This document shows, one piece after another, positions 49,158-59,664 of a DNA stretch of 64,000 nucleotides. The DNA is taken from assembly GCF_029433855.1 (NCBI RefSeq), contig NZ_JAROAU010000001.1:869089-933088 (forward strand), given 5' to 3'. Origin of the DNA: Candidatus Kosakonia sp. 282A-S69 (GTDB lineage Bacteria > Pseudomonadota > Gammaproteobacteria > Enterobacterales > Enterobacteriaceae). The notes beneath the pieces were generated by a model, which was not told the DNA's origin, made no database searches, and was given only the letters and a program-made list of their open reading frames with translations. The first letter of the stretch is position 1. Each line of letters begins with the position of its first letter. Position numbers and translations under genes: made by a program.

Positions 49158-50357
49158 TTAAGACTTCGGTTGCTCTGACTGGCCGTTGGCCTGGGCTTGC
49201 TCTTTCTTGTCAGATGTCACTTCCTGGGCCTTGACCTGCACGCCAGGTTTGACTTTTTGTAACCCTTCGATGATTACGCGATCGCCGCTTTTCAGGCCAT
49301 CGGTAACCAGCCACTTATCGCCAATGGCCTGGGTCGCGGTAATATTGCGAATTTCAACTTTGTCGCCTTCGCCTACCACCATCGCCGTTGCGTCACCGCG
49401 CGGCGTACGGGTCACACCCTGTTGCGGTACCAGCAGAGCGTTCGGGTTAACCCCTTCTTCCAGCTTGGCGCGCACGAACATACCCGGCAGCAGCGTGTGA
49501 TCCGGGTTCGGGAACACGGCGCGCAGGGTGATAGAACCGGTGGTCTGATCGACGGTTACGCCAGAGAACTCAAGGGTACCGGACTGCGAATACTTAACGC
49601 CGTCATTGGTCACCAGCTCCACTTTTGCTTTGCCGTTATCCTGTTTCAGCGAACCGTTGGCCATCTCCTGCTTGAGGCGCAGGAAATCGTTGCTGGACTG
49701 GGTGACATCGACGTAGATCGGGTCAAGTTGCTGCACGGTGGTCAGCGCAGTGGTTTGCCCGCTCTGCACCAGCGCGCCTTCGGTCACGGTAGATGTACCG
49801 GTGCGGCCGCTAATCGGGGAGGTGACTTTAGTGTAAGCCAGGTTGATGCGCGCGTTTTCGACCGCCGCTTTAGCGGCGATAACCGAAGCGTTTGCCTGCT
49901 GCGCGTCCGCCTGCGCCGTATCGTAATCCTGTTGGCTGATGTACTTAGTGCCCAACAGTTTCTTATAACGGTTCAGGGTCATCTGCGCGATATTCGCCGC
50001 TGCCTGCGCTTTGGCTAAATCGCCTTTCGCGCTGTCGTAGGCGGCCTGATAGGTCGCTGGATCAATTTGATAGAGCGAGACACCCGCTTCGACGTCACTG
50101 CCTTCGGTGAAGTTGCGCTTCAAAATAATGCCGCTAACCTGCGGACGGACTTCAGCAATGCGATAAGCAGTCGTGCGACCCGGCAGTTCGGTGGTGATTT
50201 GCAGCGGCTCTGCCTTCACCGTTACCACGCCGACTTCCGGCGCCTGGCCGGCTCCCTGCTGCTGCTGCGCAGGTTTATCGTCACATCCTGTAAGCGCTAA
50301 GCTGCCCGAAAGCATCAGAACGACCGCCAGAGGCGTTAGCCCTCTGTTTATGTTCAT
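49158..50357 (-). CDS. acrA: RND efflux periplasmic adaptor AcrA
   Basis: A 399-aa membrane-fusion lipoprotein linking AcrB to TolC. The signal peptide ends in the lipobox LTGC with lipidated Cys25, followed by a Gln-rich linker. Lipoyl (LPGRTTAYRIAEVRPQVSG), coiled-coil hairpin (KGDLAKAQAAANIAQMTLNR) and beta-barrel regions follow in order. The start at 50357 matches E. coli; a longer frame reaches into the divergent promoter. Expression is repressed by AcrR from the operator at 50448-50471. Confidence 0.96.
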   Translation of the reverse strand: MNINRGLTPLAVVLMLSGSLALTGCDDKPAQQQQGAGQAPEVGVVTVKAEPLQITTELPGRTTAYRIAEVRPQVSGIILKRNFTEGSDVEAGVSLYQIDPATYQAAYDSAKGDLAKAQAAANIAQMTLNRYKKLLGTKYISQQDYDTAQADAQQANASVIAAKAAVENARINLAYTKVTSPISGRTGTSTVTEGALVQSGQTTALTTVQQLDPIYVDVTQSSNDFLRLKQEMANGSLKQDNGKAKVELVTNDGVKYSQSGTLEFSGVTVDQTTGSITLRAVFPNPDHTLLPGMFVRAKLEEGVNPNALLVPQQGVTRTPRGDATAMVVGEGDKVEIRNITATQAIGDKWLVTDGLKSGDRVIIEGLQKVKPGVQVKAQEVTSDKKEQAQANGQSEQPKS

Positions 50358-50447
50358 AAGTAAACCTCGAGTGTCCGATTTCAAATTGATCAATGGATCA
50401 AAGGCCCAAAAACCCATTGCTGCGTTTATATTATGGTCGTGCTATGG

Positions 50448-50471
50448 TACAAACATTCACAAATGTATGTA
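50448..50471. promoter_or_regulatory. AcrR operator
   Basis: A 24-bp inverted repeat with arms TACAAACATT and AATGTATGTA around CACA lies between the divergent acrA and acrR genes. The E. coli AcrR operator has the same architecture and nearly the same arms. Confidence 0.9.
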
Positions 50472-50499
50472 AATCTGACTCCTGTAAATTCACCGACAT

Positions 50500-51153
50500 A
50501 TGGCACGAAAAACCAAACAACAGGCGCTTGAGACGCGACAACACATTCTTGATGTCGCCATGCGGCTGTTTTCCCGGCAGGGCGTTTCATCAACTTCGCT
50601 GGCTGAAATTGCGCAGGCGGCAGGAGTAACTCGCGGCGCGATTTACTGGCATTTCAAAAACAAGTCAGATTTGTTTAGTGAAATTTGGGAGCTGTCGGAG
50701 TCCAGTATTGGCGATCTTGAAACTGAGTATCGGGCAAAATTCCCTGGTGATCCACTCTCAGTATTAAGAGAAATATTGGTTTATATTCTTGAAGCCACGG
50801 TTGTCGAAGAGCGGCGTCGACTGATGATGGAAATTATCTTCCACAAATGTGAGTTTGTCGGCGAAATGGCGGTGGTGCAGGAGGCGCAGCGCGATTTATG
50901 TCTGGAAAGTTACGATCGCATCGAAACCACGCTTACCGAATGTATTCAGGCAAAATTGCTTCCCGCTAATCTTCTCACACGCCGTGTGGCAGTGCTGATG
51001 CGCGCCTATGTCTCCGGAATTATGGAAAACTGGCTCTTTGCGCCGCAATCTTTCGATCTGAAAAAAGAGGCGCGCGCCTACGTCGCCATCCTGCTGGAGA
51101 TGTGCCAGTTCTGCCCAACGCTGCGCGATGAAACGCCCACTCTCAAGGCATAA
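50500..51153 (+). CDS. acrR: TetR-family repressor AcrR
   Basis: A 217-aa TetR repressor of acrAB and itself. The helix-turn-helix region is [20 protein letters not shown] and the C-terminal ligand pocket domain extends to residue ~205. Drugs binding the pocket release the operator upstream. The ATG at 50500 gives [18 protein letters not shown], as in E. coli. No truncation or frameshift of the kind seen in resistant isolates is present. Confidence 0.96.
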   Translation: MARKTKQQALETRQHILDVAMRLFSRQGVSSTSLAEIAQAAGVTRGAIYWHFKNKSDLFSEIWELSESSIGDLETEYRAKFPGDPLSVLREILVYILEATVVEERRRLMMEIIFHKCEFVGEMAVVQEAQRDLCLESYDRIETTLTECIQAKLLPANLLTRRVAVLMRAYVSGIMENWLFAPQSFDLKKEARAYVAILLEMCQFCPTLRDETPTLKA

Positions 51154-51156
51154 GCC

Positions 51157-51182
51157 GGCCGCCAGGATTTCTCCTGGAGGCC
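51157..51182 (+). other. Hairpin after acrR
   Basis: GGCCgCCAGGA and TCCTGGaGGCC pair around a TTTC loop with one mismatch. No T tract follows, so termination would be weak; it may stabilise the acrR 3' end. Confidence 0.45.
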
Positions 51183-51275
51183 GCTCACTCTGCTAGGTAG
51201 TTGTCTGCGCGCGTGATATTCTTCGCGCGTGGCTATCCCGGCCGCTTTCCCGAACAGACAACGATCGCTCAAATT

Positions 51276-54200
51276 ATGTTGCACATCAATCGCATACCCA
51301 ACCCGTTCGCAGCATTTGCCGCCGCACTGTTTCTTATTTTTCTCAGTTTCTCAAGCCAGGCGGCGCCCGCACAGAGCGGAAGTGATCTGCCTTCGCGCAG
51401 CGAAGTGCAGAATCAGCTCGACGTACTCAATAAACAAAAAGAGCACTCCGCGCAGGAGAAGCTGGTCATCCAGGATCTCAATGAGACCCTGGATACGCTG
51501 GATAAGATCGACCGCGTTAAGCAGGAGACTGCGCTGCTGAAGCAGAAAGTGGCGCAGGCGCCGGAACAGCTGCGCCAGGCTACCGATGCCCTCAACGCGC
51601 TCAATGATAAAGACAGCGATGAGGAGACGCGCAAAACCCTTGCCACGCTCTCATTACGCCAGCTGGAGTCGCGCGTTTCCCAACTGCTTGAAGACCTGCA
51701 AACCGCGCAGAACGATCTCTCTAACTACAACAGCCAGCTGGTGTCATTGCAGACGCAGCCGGAGCGCGTGCAGAACGCCATGTACAGCGCCTCCCAGCAG
51801 TTGCAGCAGATCCGCAACCGTCTGAACGGCACGGTTGCCGGCGAAGGGGCGTTGCGTCCGACGCAGCAAACACTGTTACAGGCTCAGCAAACGCTGCTTA
51901 ATGCCCAGATTGAACAGCTGCGCAAAAGCCTGGAAGGCAATACCACCTTGCAGGATACGCTACAAAAGCAGCGTGATTACGTTACCGCAAACAGTAACCG
52001 CCTCGAACACCAGCTTCAGCTACTGCAGGAAGCGGTCAACAGCAAGCGTCTGACGCTGACTGAGAAGACGGCGCAGGAAGCGGTAACGCCGGATGACACC
52101 GCGCGCATTCAGGCCAACCCACTGGTCAGCCAGGAACTGGAGATAAACCACCAGCTGAGCCAGAAGCTGATTGAAGCCACTGAAAGCGGCAACGCGCTGG
52201 TGCAGCAGAATATCAAAGTGAAGAACTGGCTCGACCGCGCGCTGCAATCTGAGCGCAATATTAAAGAACAAATTTCGGTGCTGAAGGGGAGCCTGCTGCT
52301 CTCGCGCATCCTTTATCAGCAACAGCAAACGCTCCCCTCAGCCGATGAGCTGGAAGACATGACCAACCGCATTGCGGACCTGCGTCTGGAGCAGTTTGAC
52401 ATCAACCAGAAGCGTGACGCGCTGTTCCAGAACGAGAACTTCGTTGCCAAACTGGAAGAGGGCCACCAGAGCGAAGTTAACGACGACGTCCACGACGCCC
52501 TGCTGCAGGTGGTCGATATGCGCCGCGAGCTGCTCGATCAGCTGAACAAGCAGCTCGGCAACCAGCTGATGATGGCCATTAACCTGCAGGTTAATCAGCA
52601 GCAGCTGATGAGCGTGTCAAAAAGCCTGCAGGAGATTCTGACCCAGCAAATCTTCTGGGTTAACAGCAACAAGCCGATGGACTGGGAGTGGTTCAAAGCC
52701 TTCCCGCAGACGCTGCGCGATGAGATCAAAGGCACCCACATTACCGTTAACTGGGAGAAAGCGTTGCCGGCGGTGGCGATCGCGTTTCTCGCCGGGCTGC
52801 CGCTGCTGCTGATTGCCGGGCTTATCCGCTGGCGTTTGCGCTGGCTGAAGAACTACCAGGTGAAGCTGGCGGAGCAGGTCGGGCAGCTACGCAGCGATAG
52901 CCAGCTGCATACGCCAAAAGCGATCCTGATCGATCTGATTCGGGCTTTGCCGGTCTGTCTGTTTATTCTGGCAGCGGGGCTGATTCTGCTGACTATGCAG
53001 CTCAACATCAGCGAGCTGCTGTGGGCGTTCAGTAAAAAGCTGGCGCTCTTCTGGCTGGTCTTTGGTTTGTGCTGGAAAGTGCTGGAAAAAGAGGGCGTCG
53101 CCGTCAATCACTTTGGCATGCCGGCGCAGCTGACCAGCCACTGGCGTCGGCAGATTGTGCGTATCAGCCTCGCGCTGCTGCCGCTCCATTTCTGGTCGGT
53201 AGTCTCGGAGCTGTCGCCGCTGCATCTGATGGATGATGTGCTCGGGCAGTTTGTCATTCTGCTGAACCTGCTGGTGATCACCGCTCTGGTGTGGCCGATG
53301 TTCCGTGAGAGCTGGCACGACAAAGAGTCCCACGCGCTGCGCCTGGTTACCGTCACGGTGCTGGCGATTGTGCCGATTGCCCTGATGGTGCTCACCGCCA
53401 CCGGCTACTTCTACACCACGCTGCGGCTGGCCGGGCGCTGGATTGAAACCGTCTATCTGGTGATTATCTGGAATCTGCTCTACCAGACGGTGCTGCGCGG
53501 GCTGAGCGTCGCGGCGAGGCGTATCGCCTACCGTCGCGCGCTGGCACGTCGGCAGAATATGGTAAAAGAGGGCGCGGAAGGTGCCGAGCCGCTGGAAGAG
53601 CCGACCATTGCGCTGGAGCAGGTTAACCAGCAGACGCTGCGCATCACCATGCTGGTGATGGTCGCGCTCTTTGGCCTGGTCTTCTGGGCAATTTGGTCAG
53701 ATTTAATCACCGTCTTCGCCTACCTCGACAGCATTACGCTGTGGCACTACAACGGCACCGAAGCGGGGGCGGCGGTGACCAAGAGCGTCACCCTTGGCAG
53801 CCTGCTGTTTGCGATCGTCGCCTTTGTGGTGGCGTGGGCATTGATCCGCAACTTGCCGGGCCTGCTGGAGGTGTTAGTCCTCTCGCGGCTCAATATGCGC
53901 CAGGGCTCCTCCTACGCCGTCACCACCATTCTGAACTATGTCATTATCGCGGTGGGGGCGTTAACGGTCTTCGGTTCGCTGGGGGTCTCGTGGGATAAGC
54001 TGCAGTGGCTGGCAGCAGCGTTGTCGGTCGGTCTCGGCTTCGGTTTGCAGGAGATCTTCGGTAACTTTGTCTCCGGCCTGATTATTCTCTTCGAGCGCCC
54101 GGTGCGCATCGGCGATACCGTCACCATCGGCACCTTCTCCGGCACGGTGAGCAAGATCCGTATTCGTGCGACAACCATCACCGACTTCGATCGTAAAGAG

Positions 54201-54629
54201 GTGATTATCCCGAATAAGGCCTTCGTGACCGAACGGCTCATCAACTGGTCGCTCTCCGATACCATCACCCGCGTGGTGATCCGTATCGGCGTGGCTTATG
54301 GTTCCGATCTCGAAAAAGTGAAGAAGGTGCTGCTGAAAGCGGCGATGGATCACCCGAAAGTGATGCACGACCCGGAACCGGCGGTCTTCTTTACCACCTT
54401 CGGGCCAAGCACGCTGGATCATGAGCTGCGTCTCTACGTCCGTGAACTGCGCGATCGCAGCTATACGGTGGATGAGCTTAACCGCACCATCGATCGGATG
54501 TGCCGTGAAAACGACATCAATATCGCTTTTAACCAGCTCGAAGTGCACCTGCGCAATGAGAAGGGCGATGAATTAACGGAAGTGAAGCGCAACCTGAAGG
54601 GCGACGATCCGACCCCAGAGGCGCCTTAA
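51276..54629 (+). CDS. mscK: Mechanosensitive channel MscK (KefA)
   Basis: A 1117-aa potassium-dependent mechanosensitive channel. It has a signal peptide (FLIFLSFSSQAAPA), a ~450-residue periplasmic coiled-coil domain (RQLESRVSQLLEDLQ, RLEHQLQLLQEAVN), about eleven membrane segments and a C-terminal MscS-type pore (SVGLGFGLQEIFGNFVSGL). It relieves turgor on osmotic downshift. I chose the ATG at 51276, giving a normal signal peptide; the frame is open 25 codons further. Convergent with ybaM. Confidence 0.93.
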   Translation: MLHINRIPNPFAAFAAALFLIFLSFSSQAAPAQSGSDLPSRSEVQNQLDVLNKQKEHSAQEKLVIQDLNETLDTLDKIDRVKQETALLKQKVAQAPEQLRQATDALNALNDKDSDEETRKTLATLSLRQLESRVSQLLEDLQTAQNDLSNYNSQLVSLQTQPERVQNAMYSASQQLQQIRNRLNGTVAGEGALRPTQQTLLQAQQTLLNAQIEQLRKSLEGNTTLQDTLQKQRDYVTANSNRLEHQLQLLQEAVNSKRLTLTEKTAQEAVTPDDTARIQANPLVSQELEINHQLSQKLIEATESGNALVQQNIKVKNWLDRALQSERNIKEQISVLKGSLLLSRILYQQQQTLPSADELEDMTNRIADLRLEQFDINQKRDALFQNENFVAKLEEGHQSEVNDDVHDALLQVVDMRRELLDQLNKQLGNQLMMAINLQVNQQQLMSVSKSLQEILTQQIFWVNSNKPMDWEWFKAFPQTLRDEIKGTHITVNWEKALPAVAIAFLAGLPLLLIAGLIRWRLRWLKNYQVKLAEQVGQLRSDSQLHTPKAILIDLIRALPVCLFILAAGLILLTMQLNISELLWAFSKKLALFWLVFGLCWKVLEKEGVAVNHFGMPAQLTSHWRRQIVRISLALLPLHFWSVVSELSPLHLMDDVLGQFVILLNLLVITALVWPMFRESWHDKESHALRLVTVTVLAIVPIALMVLTATGYFYTTLRLAGRWIETVYLVIIWNLLYQTVLRGLSVAARRIAYRRALARRQNMVKEGAEGAEPLEEPTIALEQVNQQTLRITMLVMVALFGLVFWAIWSDLITVFAYLDSITLWHYNGTEAGAAVTKSVTLGSLLFAIVAFVVAWALIRNLPGLLEVLVLSRLNMRQGSSYAVTTILNYVIIAVGALTVFGSLGVSWDKLQWLAAALSVGLGFGLQEIFGNFVSGLIILFERPVRIGDTVTIGTFSGTVSKIRIRATTITDFDRKEVIIPNKAFVTERLINWSLSDTITRVVIRIGVAYGSDLEKVKKVLLKAAMDHPKVMHDPEPAVFFTTFGPSTLDHELRLYVRELRDRSYTVDELNRTIDRMCRENDINIAFNQLEVHLRNEKGDELTEVKRNLKGDDPTPEAP

Positions 54630-54646
54630 GGGTTTGCCCCTCTTCC

Positions 54647-54808
54647 TCAGGGAAGGGGGGCAGCCAGCCGTAACTGCTTCTGTTCAAAATCCCGTTTGAC
54701 GATCTCCAGCGCTTTTAACACCAGATCGGGTGCGATCTCATGCTGTTCAAGCAGCATAATCAGATCGACCGCCAGCTTGACCTCCTGCGGGGCATTTTCC
54801 AGCGACAT
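54647..54808 (-). CDS. ybaM: Small DUF2496 protein YbaM
   Basis: A 53-aa protein matching YbaM, beginning [20 protein letters not shown] and ending RLAAPLP. E. coli YbaM has the same length and the same first ~40 residues but a different, more acidic tail. Function unknown. It starts 13 bases after priC on the same strand, so they form an operon, and it ends 17 bases from mscK. Confidence 0.88.
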   Translation of the reverse strand: MSLENAPQEVKLAVDLIMLLEQHEIAPDLVLKALEIVKRDFEQKQLRLAAPLP

Positions 54809-54821
54809 CTTCACTCCTTGG

Positions 54822-55349
54822 TTAACGGGTTAAACGCGCCAGCACGCGCTCAATATTCTCCAGCGCTTTACGGCAGCGACCAAGCCGGGCATCCAGCGCT
54901 TCCACCTCTTTATGCAGCTTCTGCTGCTCGGCGAGCGTGGTGACCGAGGCTAAATGCGCGTTACGCTCATTTTTCATCGCCTGCAGGCGGCGCTCATACT
55001 CCTGATGCTGCAACCGCCGCCGCTGCCAGCGCGTAATGCCGGGCGAGGCGTGATCCCACTGGCGCAGCGGCCAGACGGCGCTTTCTCGCGTCAGCGCGGC
55101 GATTTGCGCGGTTAAGTGCTCCGCCAGCCAGACCGCCTGCGGCAGATGATTGCGCGCCACGGTCTCGCGCAGCGCCGTCAGATTGGCCTCAGTCTCATTA
55201 ATATAAGCACGCATACGCGTATCTTTTGTCTGAAAAAGATGGCGGTCAAAACGGGCGCTGACGGTGAAGTGATCCGCCAGCGGCGCGGCCTGCTGGCGTA
55301 AGCGGGCGAGTTGCTGTGCCAGCCTCTCTAAAAGCGCGTCGCATTTCAT
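54822..55349 (-). CDS. priC: Primosomal replication protein N'' PriC
   Basis: A 175-aa replication-restart factor that loads DnaB onto stalled forks and interacts with SSB. The sequence is basic and helical, with conserved [10 protein letters not shown] near 32, [19 protein letters not shown] near 92 and EYERRLQAM near 137. Length equals E. coli PriC. First gene of priC-ybaM, divergent from ybaN across 67 bases. Confidence 0.92.
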   Translation of the reverse strand: MKCDALLERLAQQLARLRQQAAPLADHFTVSARFDRHLFQTKDTRMRAYINETEANLTALRETVARNHLPQAVWLAEHLTAQIAALTRESAVWPLRQWDHASPGITRWQRRRLQHQEYERRLQAMKNERNAHLASVTTLAEQQKLHKEVEALDARLGRCRKALENIERVLARLTR

Positions 55350-55416
55350 CTCTCATTCCCTCTTTTTCACGGCGATTATGGTACATTAGCCGCTTATTCC
55401 GGCAACGATTAGCACT

Positions 55417-55794
55417 ATGCAACGCACTATTTTAATCATCATTGGCTGGCTGGCGGTAGTGCTCGGCACGTTGGGTGTCGTTTTGCCCGTTTTACCGACC
55501 ACGCCTTTTATTCTGCTGGCCGCCTGGTGTTTTGCCCGCTCGTCGCCACGTTTTCATCACTGGCTGCTCTACCGCTCCTGGTTTGGCAGCTACCTGCGGC
55601 ACTGGCAGCAATACCGCGCCATGCCGCCCGGCGCGAAACCGCGCGCGATTGTTATTACGCTTTTGACCTTCGCGGTCTCACTCTATTTTGTGAAGATTAT
55701 GTGGGTGCGCGTTTTGCTCTTAATCATCCTCGCGTGTCTGCTGATTTTCCTGTGGCGGATACCGGTGGTTGATGCAAAGCAACAAAAAACCTAA
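55417..55794 (+). CDS. ybaN: DUF454 inner membrane protein YbaN
   Basis: A 125-aa membrane protein with three or four hydrophobic segments (TILIIIGWLAVVLGTLGVVL at the N-terminus; VLLLIILACLLIFLW at the C-terminus). The family motif PVLPTTPFILLAAWCFARSS is intact. Function unknown. It sits between priC and apt, as in E. coli. Confidence 0.9.
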   Translation: MQRTILIIIGWLAVVLGTLGVVLPVLPTTPFILLAAWCFARSSPRFHHWLLYRSWFGSYLRHWQQYRAMPPGAKPRAIVITLLTFAVSLYFVKIMWVRVLLLIILACLLIFLWRIPVVDAKQQKT

Positions 55795-55945
55795 TGCGCT
55801 GCGATGGCAGTTGCAATTCTCGCTCACTGCCAGTAAATTCGAGCGTTTTCGAGTACGGGGTCGGCTGGTTAAAGCTTAACCAGGGGCCAGTTGAGCCTCT
55901 CTTGCACGTCCCGTGAGTAATACCGTTTCTATCAGGCAAATATCC

Positions 55946-56497
55946 ATGACAGCGACTGCGCAGCAGCTTGAATTTCTCAAAAACAGCATCAAAAGCATTC
56001 AGGATTACCCGAAGCCGGGCATCCTGTTCCGTGATGTCACCAGTTTGCTGGAAGACCCGAAGGCGTACGCCCTCAGCATTGAACTGCTGGTTGAGCGTTA
56101 CAAAAACGCCGGGATCACTAAAGTTGTTGGTACCGAAGCGCGTGGCTTCCTGTTCGGCGCGCCGGTTGCGTTAGGCCTTGGCGTTGGCTTTGTGCCGGTG
56201 CGTAAGCCGCGTAAATTGCCGCGTGAAACCATTGCCGAGAGCTATGAGCTGGAGTACGGCACCGATCAGTTAGAGATCCATGTCGATGCGATCCAGCCTG
56301 GCGACACTGTGCTGGTGGTCGACGATCTGCTGGCAACCGGGGGCACCATCGAAGCGACAGTGAAACTGATCCGCCGTCTGGGTGGCGAAGTCACCGACGC
56401 GGCGTTCATTATCAATCTGTTCGACCTGGGCGGCGAAGAGCGCCTGAAAAAACAGGGTGTTAATAGCTACAGCCTGGTCTCGTTCCCGGGCCATTGA
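55946..56497 (+). CDS. apt: Adenine phosphoribosyltransferase Apt
   Basis: Apt makes AMP from adenine and PRPP in purine salvage. The 183-aa sequence has the PRPP-binding loop [13 protein letters not shown] and the family start [20 protein letters not shown]. The ATG at 55946 reproduces the E. coli N-terminus (MTATAQQ); an upstream frame extension is in the leader. A 150-bp leader precedes it and a hairpin without T tract follows. Confidence 0.96.
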   Translation: MTATAQQLEFLKNSIKSIQDYPKPGILFRDVTSLLEDPKAYALSIELLVERYKNAGITKVVGTEARGFLFGAPVALGLGVGFVPVRKPRKLPRETIAESYELEYGTDQLEIHVDAIQPGDTVLVVDDLLATGGTIEATVKLIRRLGGEVTDAAFIINLFDLGGEERLKKQGVNSYSLVSFPGH

Positions 56498-56508
56498 TCC
56501 CGCGTACC

Positions 56509-56534
56509 TTCATCCCTCACGCCTGAGGGATGAA
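56509..56534. other. Hairpin between apt and dnaX
   Basis: TTCATCCCTCA and TGAGGGATGAA form a perfect 11-bp stem with a CGCC loop. With no T run it may pause rather than end transcription, and the dnaX promoter should lie in the following 70 bases. Confidence 0.55.
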
Positions 56535-56606
56535 GTGCATTCTCAGCCGATGCTGTGTTAGCATTACCCCTCGTGAATCCACCTTCCAGCGTTTCAGAGC
56601 CTGCCA

Positions 56607-58538
56607 ATGAGTTATCAGGTCTTAGCCCGAAAATGGCGACCGCAAACTTTTGCTGACGTCGTCGGCCAGGAGCATGTGCTGACCGCACTGGCGAACGGCT
56701 TAACATCAGGACGCATTCATCATGCGTATCTGTTCTCCGGCACCCGTGGCGTCGGAAAAACCTCTATTGCCCGTTTGCTGGCGAAGGGGCTTAACTGCGA
56801 AACCGGCATTACGGCGACACCGTGCGGTGTCTGCGACAACTGCCGTGAAATTGAGCAGGGTCGCTTTGTCGATCTGATTGAGATCGACGCCGCTTCGCGT
56901 ACCAAAGTGGAAGATACCCGCGATCTGCTGGACAACGTCCAGTACGCGCCGGCGCGTGGCCGCTTCAAAGTCTATCTGATTGACGAAGTGCACATGCTCT
57001 CGCGTCACAGCTTCAACGCCCTGTTGAAAACCCTTGAAGAGCCGCCCGCGCACGTCAAATTCCTGCTGGCGACCACCGATCCACAGAAACTGCCGGTGAC
57101 GATTCTTTCCCGCTGCCTGCAGTTCCATCTTAAAGCGCTGGATGTTGATCAGATCCGCACCCAGCTTGAGCATATTCTCGCTGACGAAAAGATCGAATCC
57201 GAGCCGCGCGCGCTGCAGCTGCTGGCGCGCGCCGCCGACGGCAGCCTGCGTGATGCCCTGAGCCTGACCGATCAGGCGATTGCCAGCGGCAACGGCCAGC
57301 TTTCAGCTGCGGTTGTAAGCGCGATGCTCGGCACGCTGAATGACGATCAGGCACTCTCATTGGTCGAGGCGATCATTGCCGCCAACGGCGAACGGGCAAT
57401 GGCGCTGGTGCATGATGCCGCCTCCCGCGGCGTCGAGTGGGACGCGCTGCTGCTGGAGATGCAAAGCCTGCTGCACCGCATCGCCATGGTTCAGCTCACC
57501 CCGGCGGCTTTGGGCAGCGATATGGCGTCGGTGGAGCACCGTCTGCGCGAACTTGCCCGCACCGTGCCGCCTGCCGATATTCAGCTCTACTACCAGACAC
57601 TGCTGATTGGCCGCAAAGAGTTACCCTTTGCGCCCGACAGAAGGATGGGCGTGGAGATGACCTTACTGCGTGCGCTGGCGTTCCATCCGCGCGCGCCGCT
57701 GCCTGCGCCAGAGGTTCAGCAGGCGTCATTTGCGCCAGTCGCGCCGACGGCGGTGATGTCGCCGCAGCAGGTGGCTCCCGCACCGCAGGCGCAGCCCGCG
57801 CCCCAGCAGGATGTTCCGCTGCCGCCCTCCACCAGCCAGGTGCTGGCGGCACGCAGACAGCTGCAGCAGGCGCAGGGAGCAGACAAAGCAAAAAAGAGTG
57901 AACCGGCAGCCGCAACCCGCGCGCGGCCGGTGAGTAACGCTGCGCTGGAGAGGCTCGCCTCTGTCACCGAGCGCGTACAGTCCCGCCCGGCGGCGGCAAC
58001 GGCCGACAAAAAACCGGCTAAAAAAGAGGCCTACCGCTGGAAAGCGACCACTGTTGTTGAGACGGTAAAAGAGGTCATCGCTACGCCAAAAGCGTTGAAA
58101 AAGGCGCTTGAGCATGAAAAAACGCCGGAACTGGCGAAGAAGCTTGCGGAAGAGGCGATCGAGCGCGACGCGTGGGCAAAAGAGGTGAGCCTGCTGAAAT
58201 TGCCTAAACTGGTCGAGCAGGTGGCGCTGAATGCCTGGAAAGAGCAGGACGGCGCGCGCATCTGCCTGCACCTTCGCAGCGCCCAGCGCCATCTCCATTC
58301 GCCCGGCGCGGTGAAGACGCTCGGCGAGGCGCTCAGCGAATTGCACGGTTCGACGGTTGAACTGACTATTATTGAAGATGATAATCCTGCGGTGCGTACG
58401 CCGCTGGAGTGGCGTCAGGCCATCTATGAAGAGAAGCTCGCGCAGGCGCGCGAGTCGATTATTGCGGATAGCAATATCCAGACCCTGCAGCGCTTTTTCG
58501 ATGCGGATCTGGATGAGGAGAGCATCCGCCCCCTTTGA
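56607..58538 (+). CDS. dnaX: DNA polymerase III tau/gamma subunit DnaX
   Basis: Clamp-loader ATPase of 643 aa (tau). The AAA+ module has Walker A GTRGVGKTS near 44-52, a four-Cys zinc motif (CETGITATPCGVCDNC) and sensor regions. An Ala/Pro/Gln linker from ~365 leads to the DnaB- and polymerase-binding domains of tau. A programmed -1 frameshift at 57890-57896 yields gamma, a 431-aa product. ybaB and recR follow as the conserved trio. Confidence 0.97.
   Translation: MSYQVLARKWRPQTFADVVGQEHVLTALANGLTSGRIHHAYLFSGTRGVGKTSIARLLAKGLNCETGITATPCGVCDNCREIEQGRFVDLIEIDAASRTKVEDTRDLLDNVQYAPARGRFKVYLIDEVHMLSRHSFNALLKTLEEPPAHVKFLLATTDPQKLPVTILSRCLQFHLKALDVDQIRTQLEHILADEKIESEPRALQLLARAADGSLRDALSLTDQAIASGNGQLSAAVVSAMLGTLNDDQALSLVEAIIAANGERAMALVHDAASRGVEWDALLLEMQSLLHRIAMVQLTPAALGSDMASVEHRLRELARTVPPADIQLYYQTLLIGRKELPFAPDRRMGVEMTLLRALAFHPRAPLPAPEVQQASFAPVAPTAVMSPQQVAPAPQAQPAPQQDVPLPPSTSQVLAARRQLQQAQGADKAKKSEPAAATRARPVSNAALERLASVTERVQSRPAAATADKKPAKKEAYRWKATTVVETVKEVIATPKALKKALEHEKTPELAKKLAEEAIERDAWAKEVSLLKLPKLVEQVALNAWKEQDGARICLHLRSAQRHLHSPGAVKTLGEALSELHGSTVELTIIEDDNPAVRTPLEWRQAIYEEKLAQARESIIADSNIQTLQRFFDADLDEESIRPL
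57874..57931 (+). promoter_or_regulatory. dnaX programmed -1 frameshift signal
   Basis: All three elements of the E. coli signal are present. AGGGAG (57874-57879) is an internal Shine-Dalgarno stimulator ten bases before the slippery A-AAA-AAG (57890-57896). A stem-loop follows, with ACCGGC near 57902 and CGGCCGGT ending at 57931. After slipping, ribosomes add one Glu and stop at TGA 57899-57901, giving 431 residues. Confidence 0.93.
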
Positions 58539-58608
58539 CAGGAAGAGCGATACTTCCCGTTTTCAACCCTGAATGTGACTTATCACCCTGGTCAGTCACC
58601 ACAGCTAA

Positions 58609-58949
<341 letters not shown>

Positions 58950-58950
<1 letters not shown>

Positions 58951-59555
58951 TGCAAACCAGTCCGCTGTTAACGCAGCTTATGGAAGCGTTGCGCGCGCTG
59001 CCGGGCGTCGGCCCGAAGTCGGCGCAGCGCATGGCATTTACGCTGCTGCAGCGGGATCGCAGCGGCGGCATGCGCCTCGCGCAGGCGCTCACCCGGGCGA
59101 TGTCGGAGATTGGACACTGCGCGGATTGCCGCACCTTTACCGAGCAGGAGGTGTGCAATATCTGCACCAACCCGCGACGTCAGGAAAACGGTCAAATCTG
59201 CGTGGTTGAAAGCCCGGCTGACATCTACGCCATTGAGCAAACCGGTCAGTTTTCCGGTCGCTACTTTGTGCTGATGGGGCATCTGTCGCCGCTGGACGGC
59301 ATCGGGCCGGATGATATCGGGCTCGACCGGCTGGAGCAGCGCCTCGAATCTGAAAAGATTCAGGAGGTGATCCTCGCCACCAACCCGACGGTGGAAGGGG
59401 AGGCGACCGCTAACTATATTGCCGAGCTGTGCGGGCAATATGGCGTGGAAGCGAGCCGTATCGCCCACGGCGTGCCGGTGGGTGGCGAGCTGGAGATGGT
59501 GGATGGCACCACGCTTTCCCACTCTCTTGCCGGGCGTCATAAGATTCGTTTTTAA
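58950..59555 (+). CDS. recR: Recombination mediator RecR
   Basis: RecR works with RecO and RecF to load RecA on SSB-coated gaps. The 201-aa protein has a helix-hairpin-helix ([14 protein letters not shown]), a four-Cys zinc finger ([16 protein letters not shown]) and a Toprim domain ([29 protein letters not shown]). It is translationally coupled to ybaB through a TGATG junction. Confidence 0.96.
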
Positions 59556-59584
59556 CCAGACGGGGGCAGAAATTTTTGCCTCCG

Positions 59585-59613
59585 CTTGAAATTCCCCGCC
59601 GCTATCCCCATTT
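59585..59613 (+). promoter_or_regulatory. Sigma-32 heat-shock promoter of htpG
   Basis: CTTGAAA (59585-59591), a 14-bp spacer and CCCCATTT (59606-59613) match the RpoH consensus perfectly. It is 52 bases before the htpG start codon. Confidence 0.95.
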
Positions 59614-59664
59614 CTCCCTCAACGCTTTTTCCACCTTGTAAATGGCATTGTTGAGGTTTTCCCA

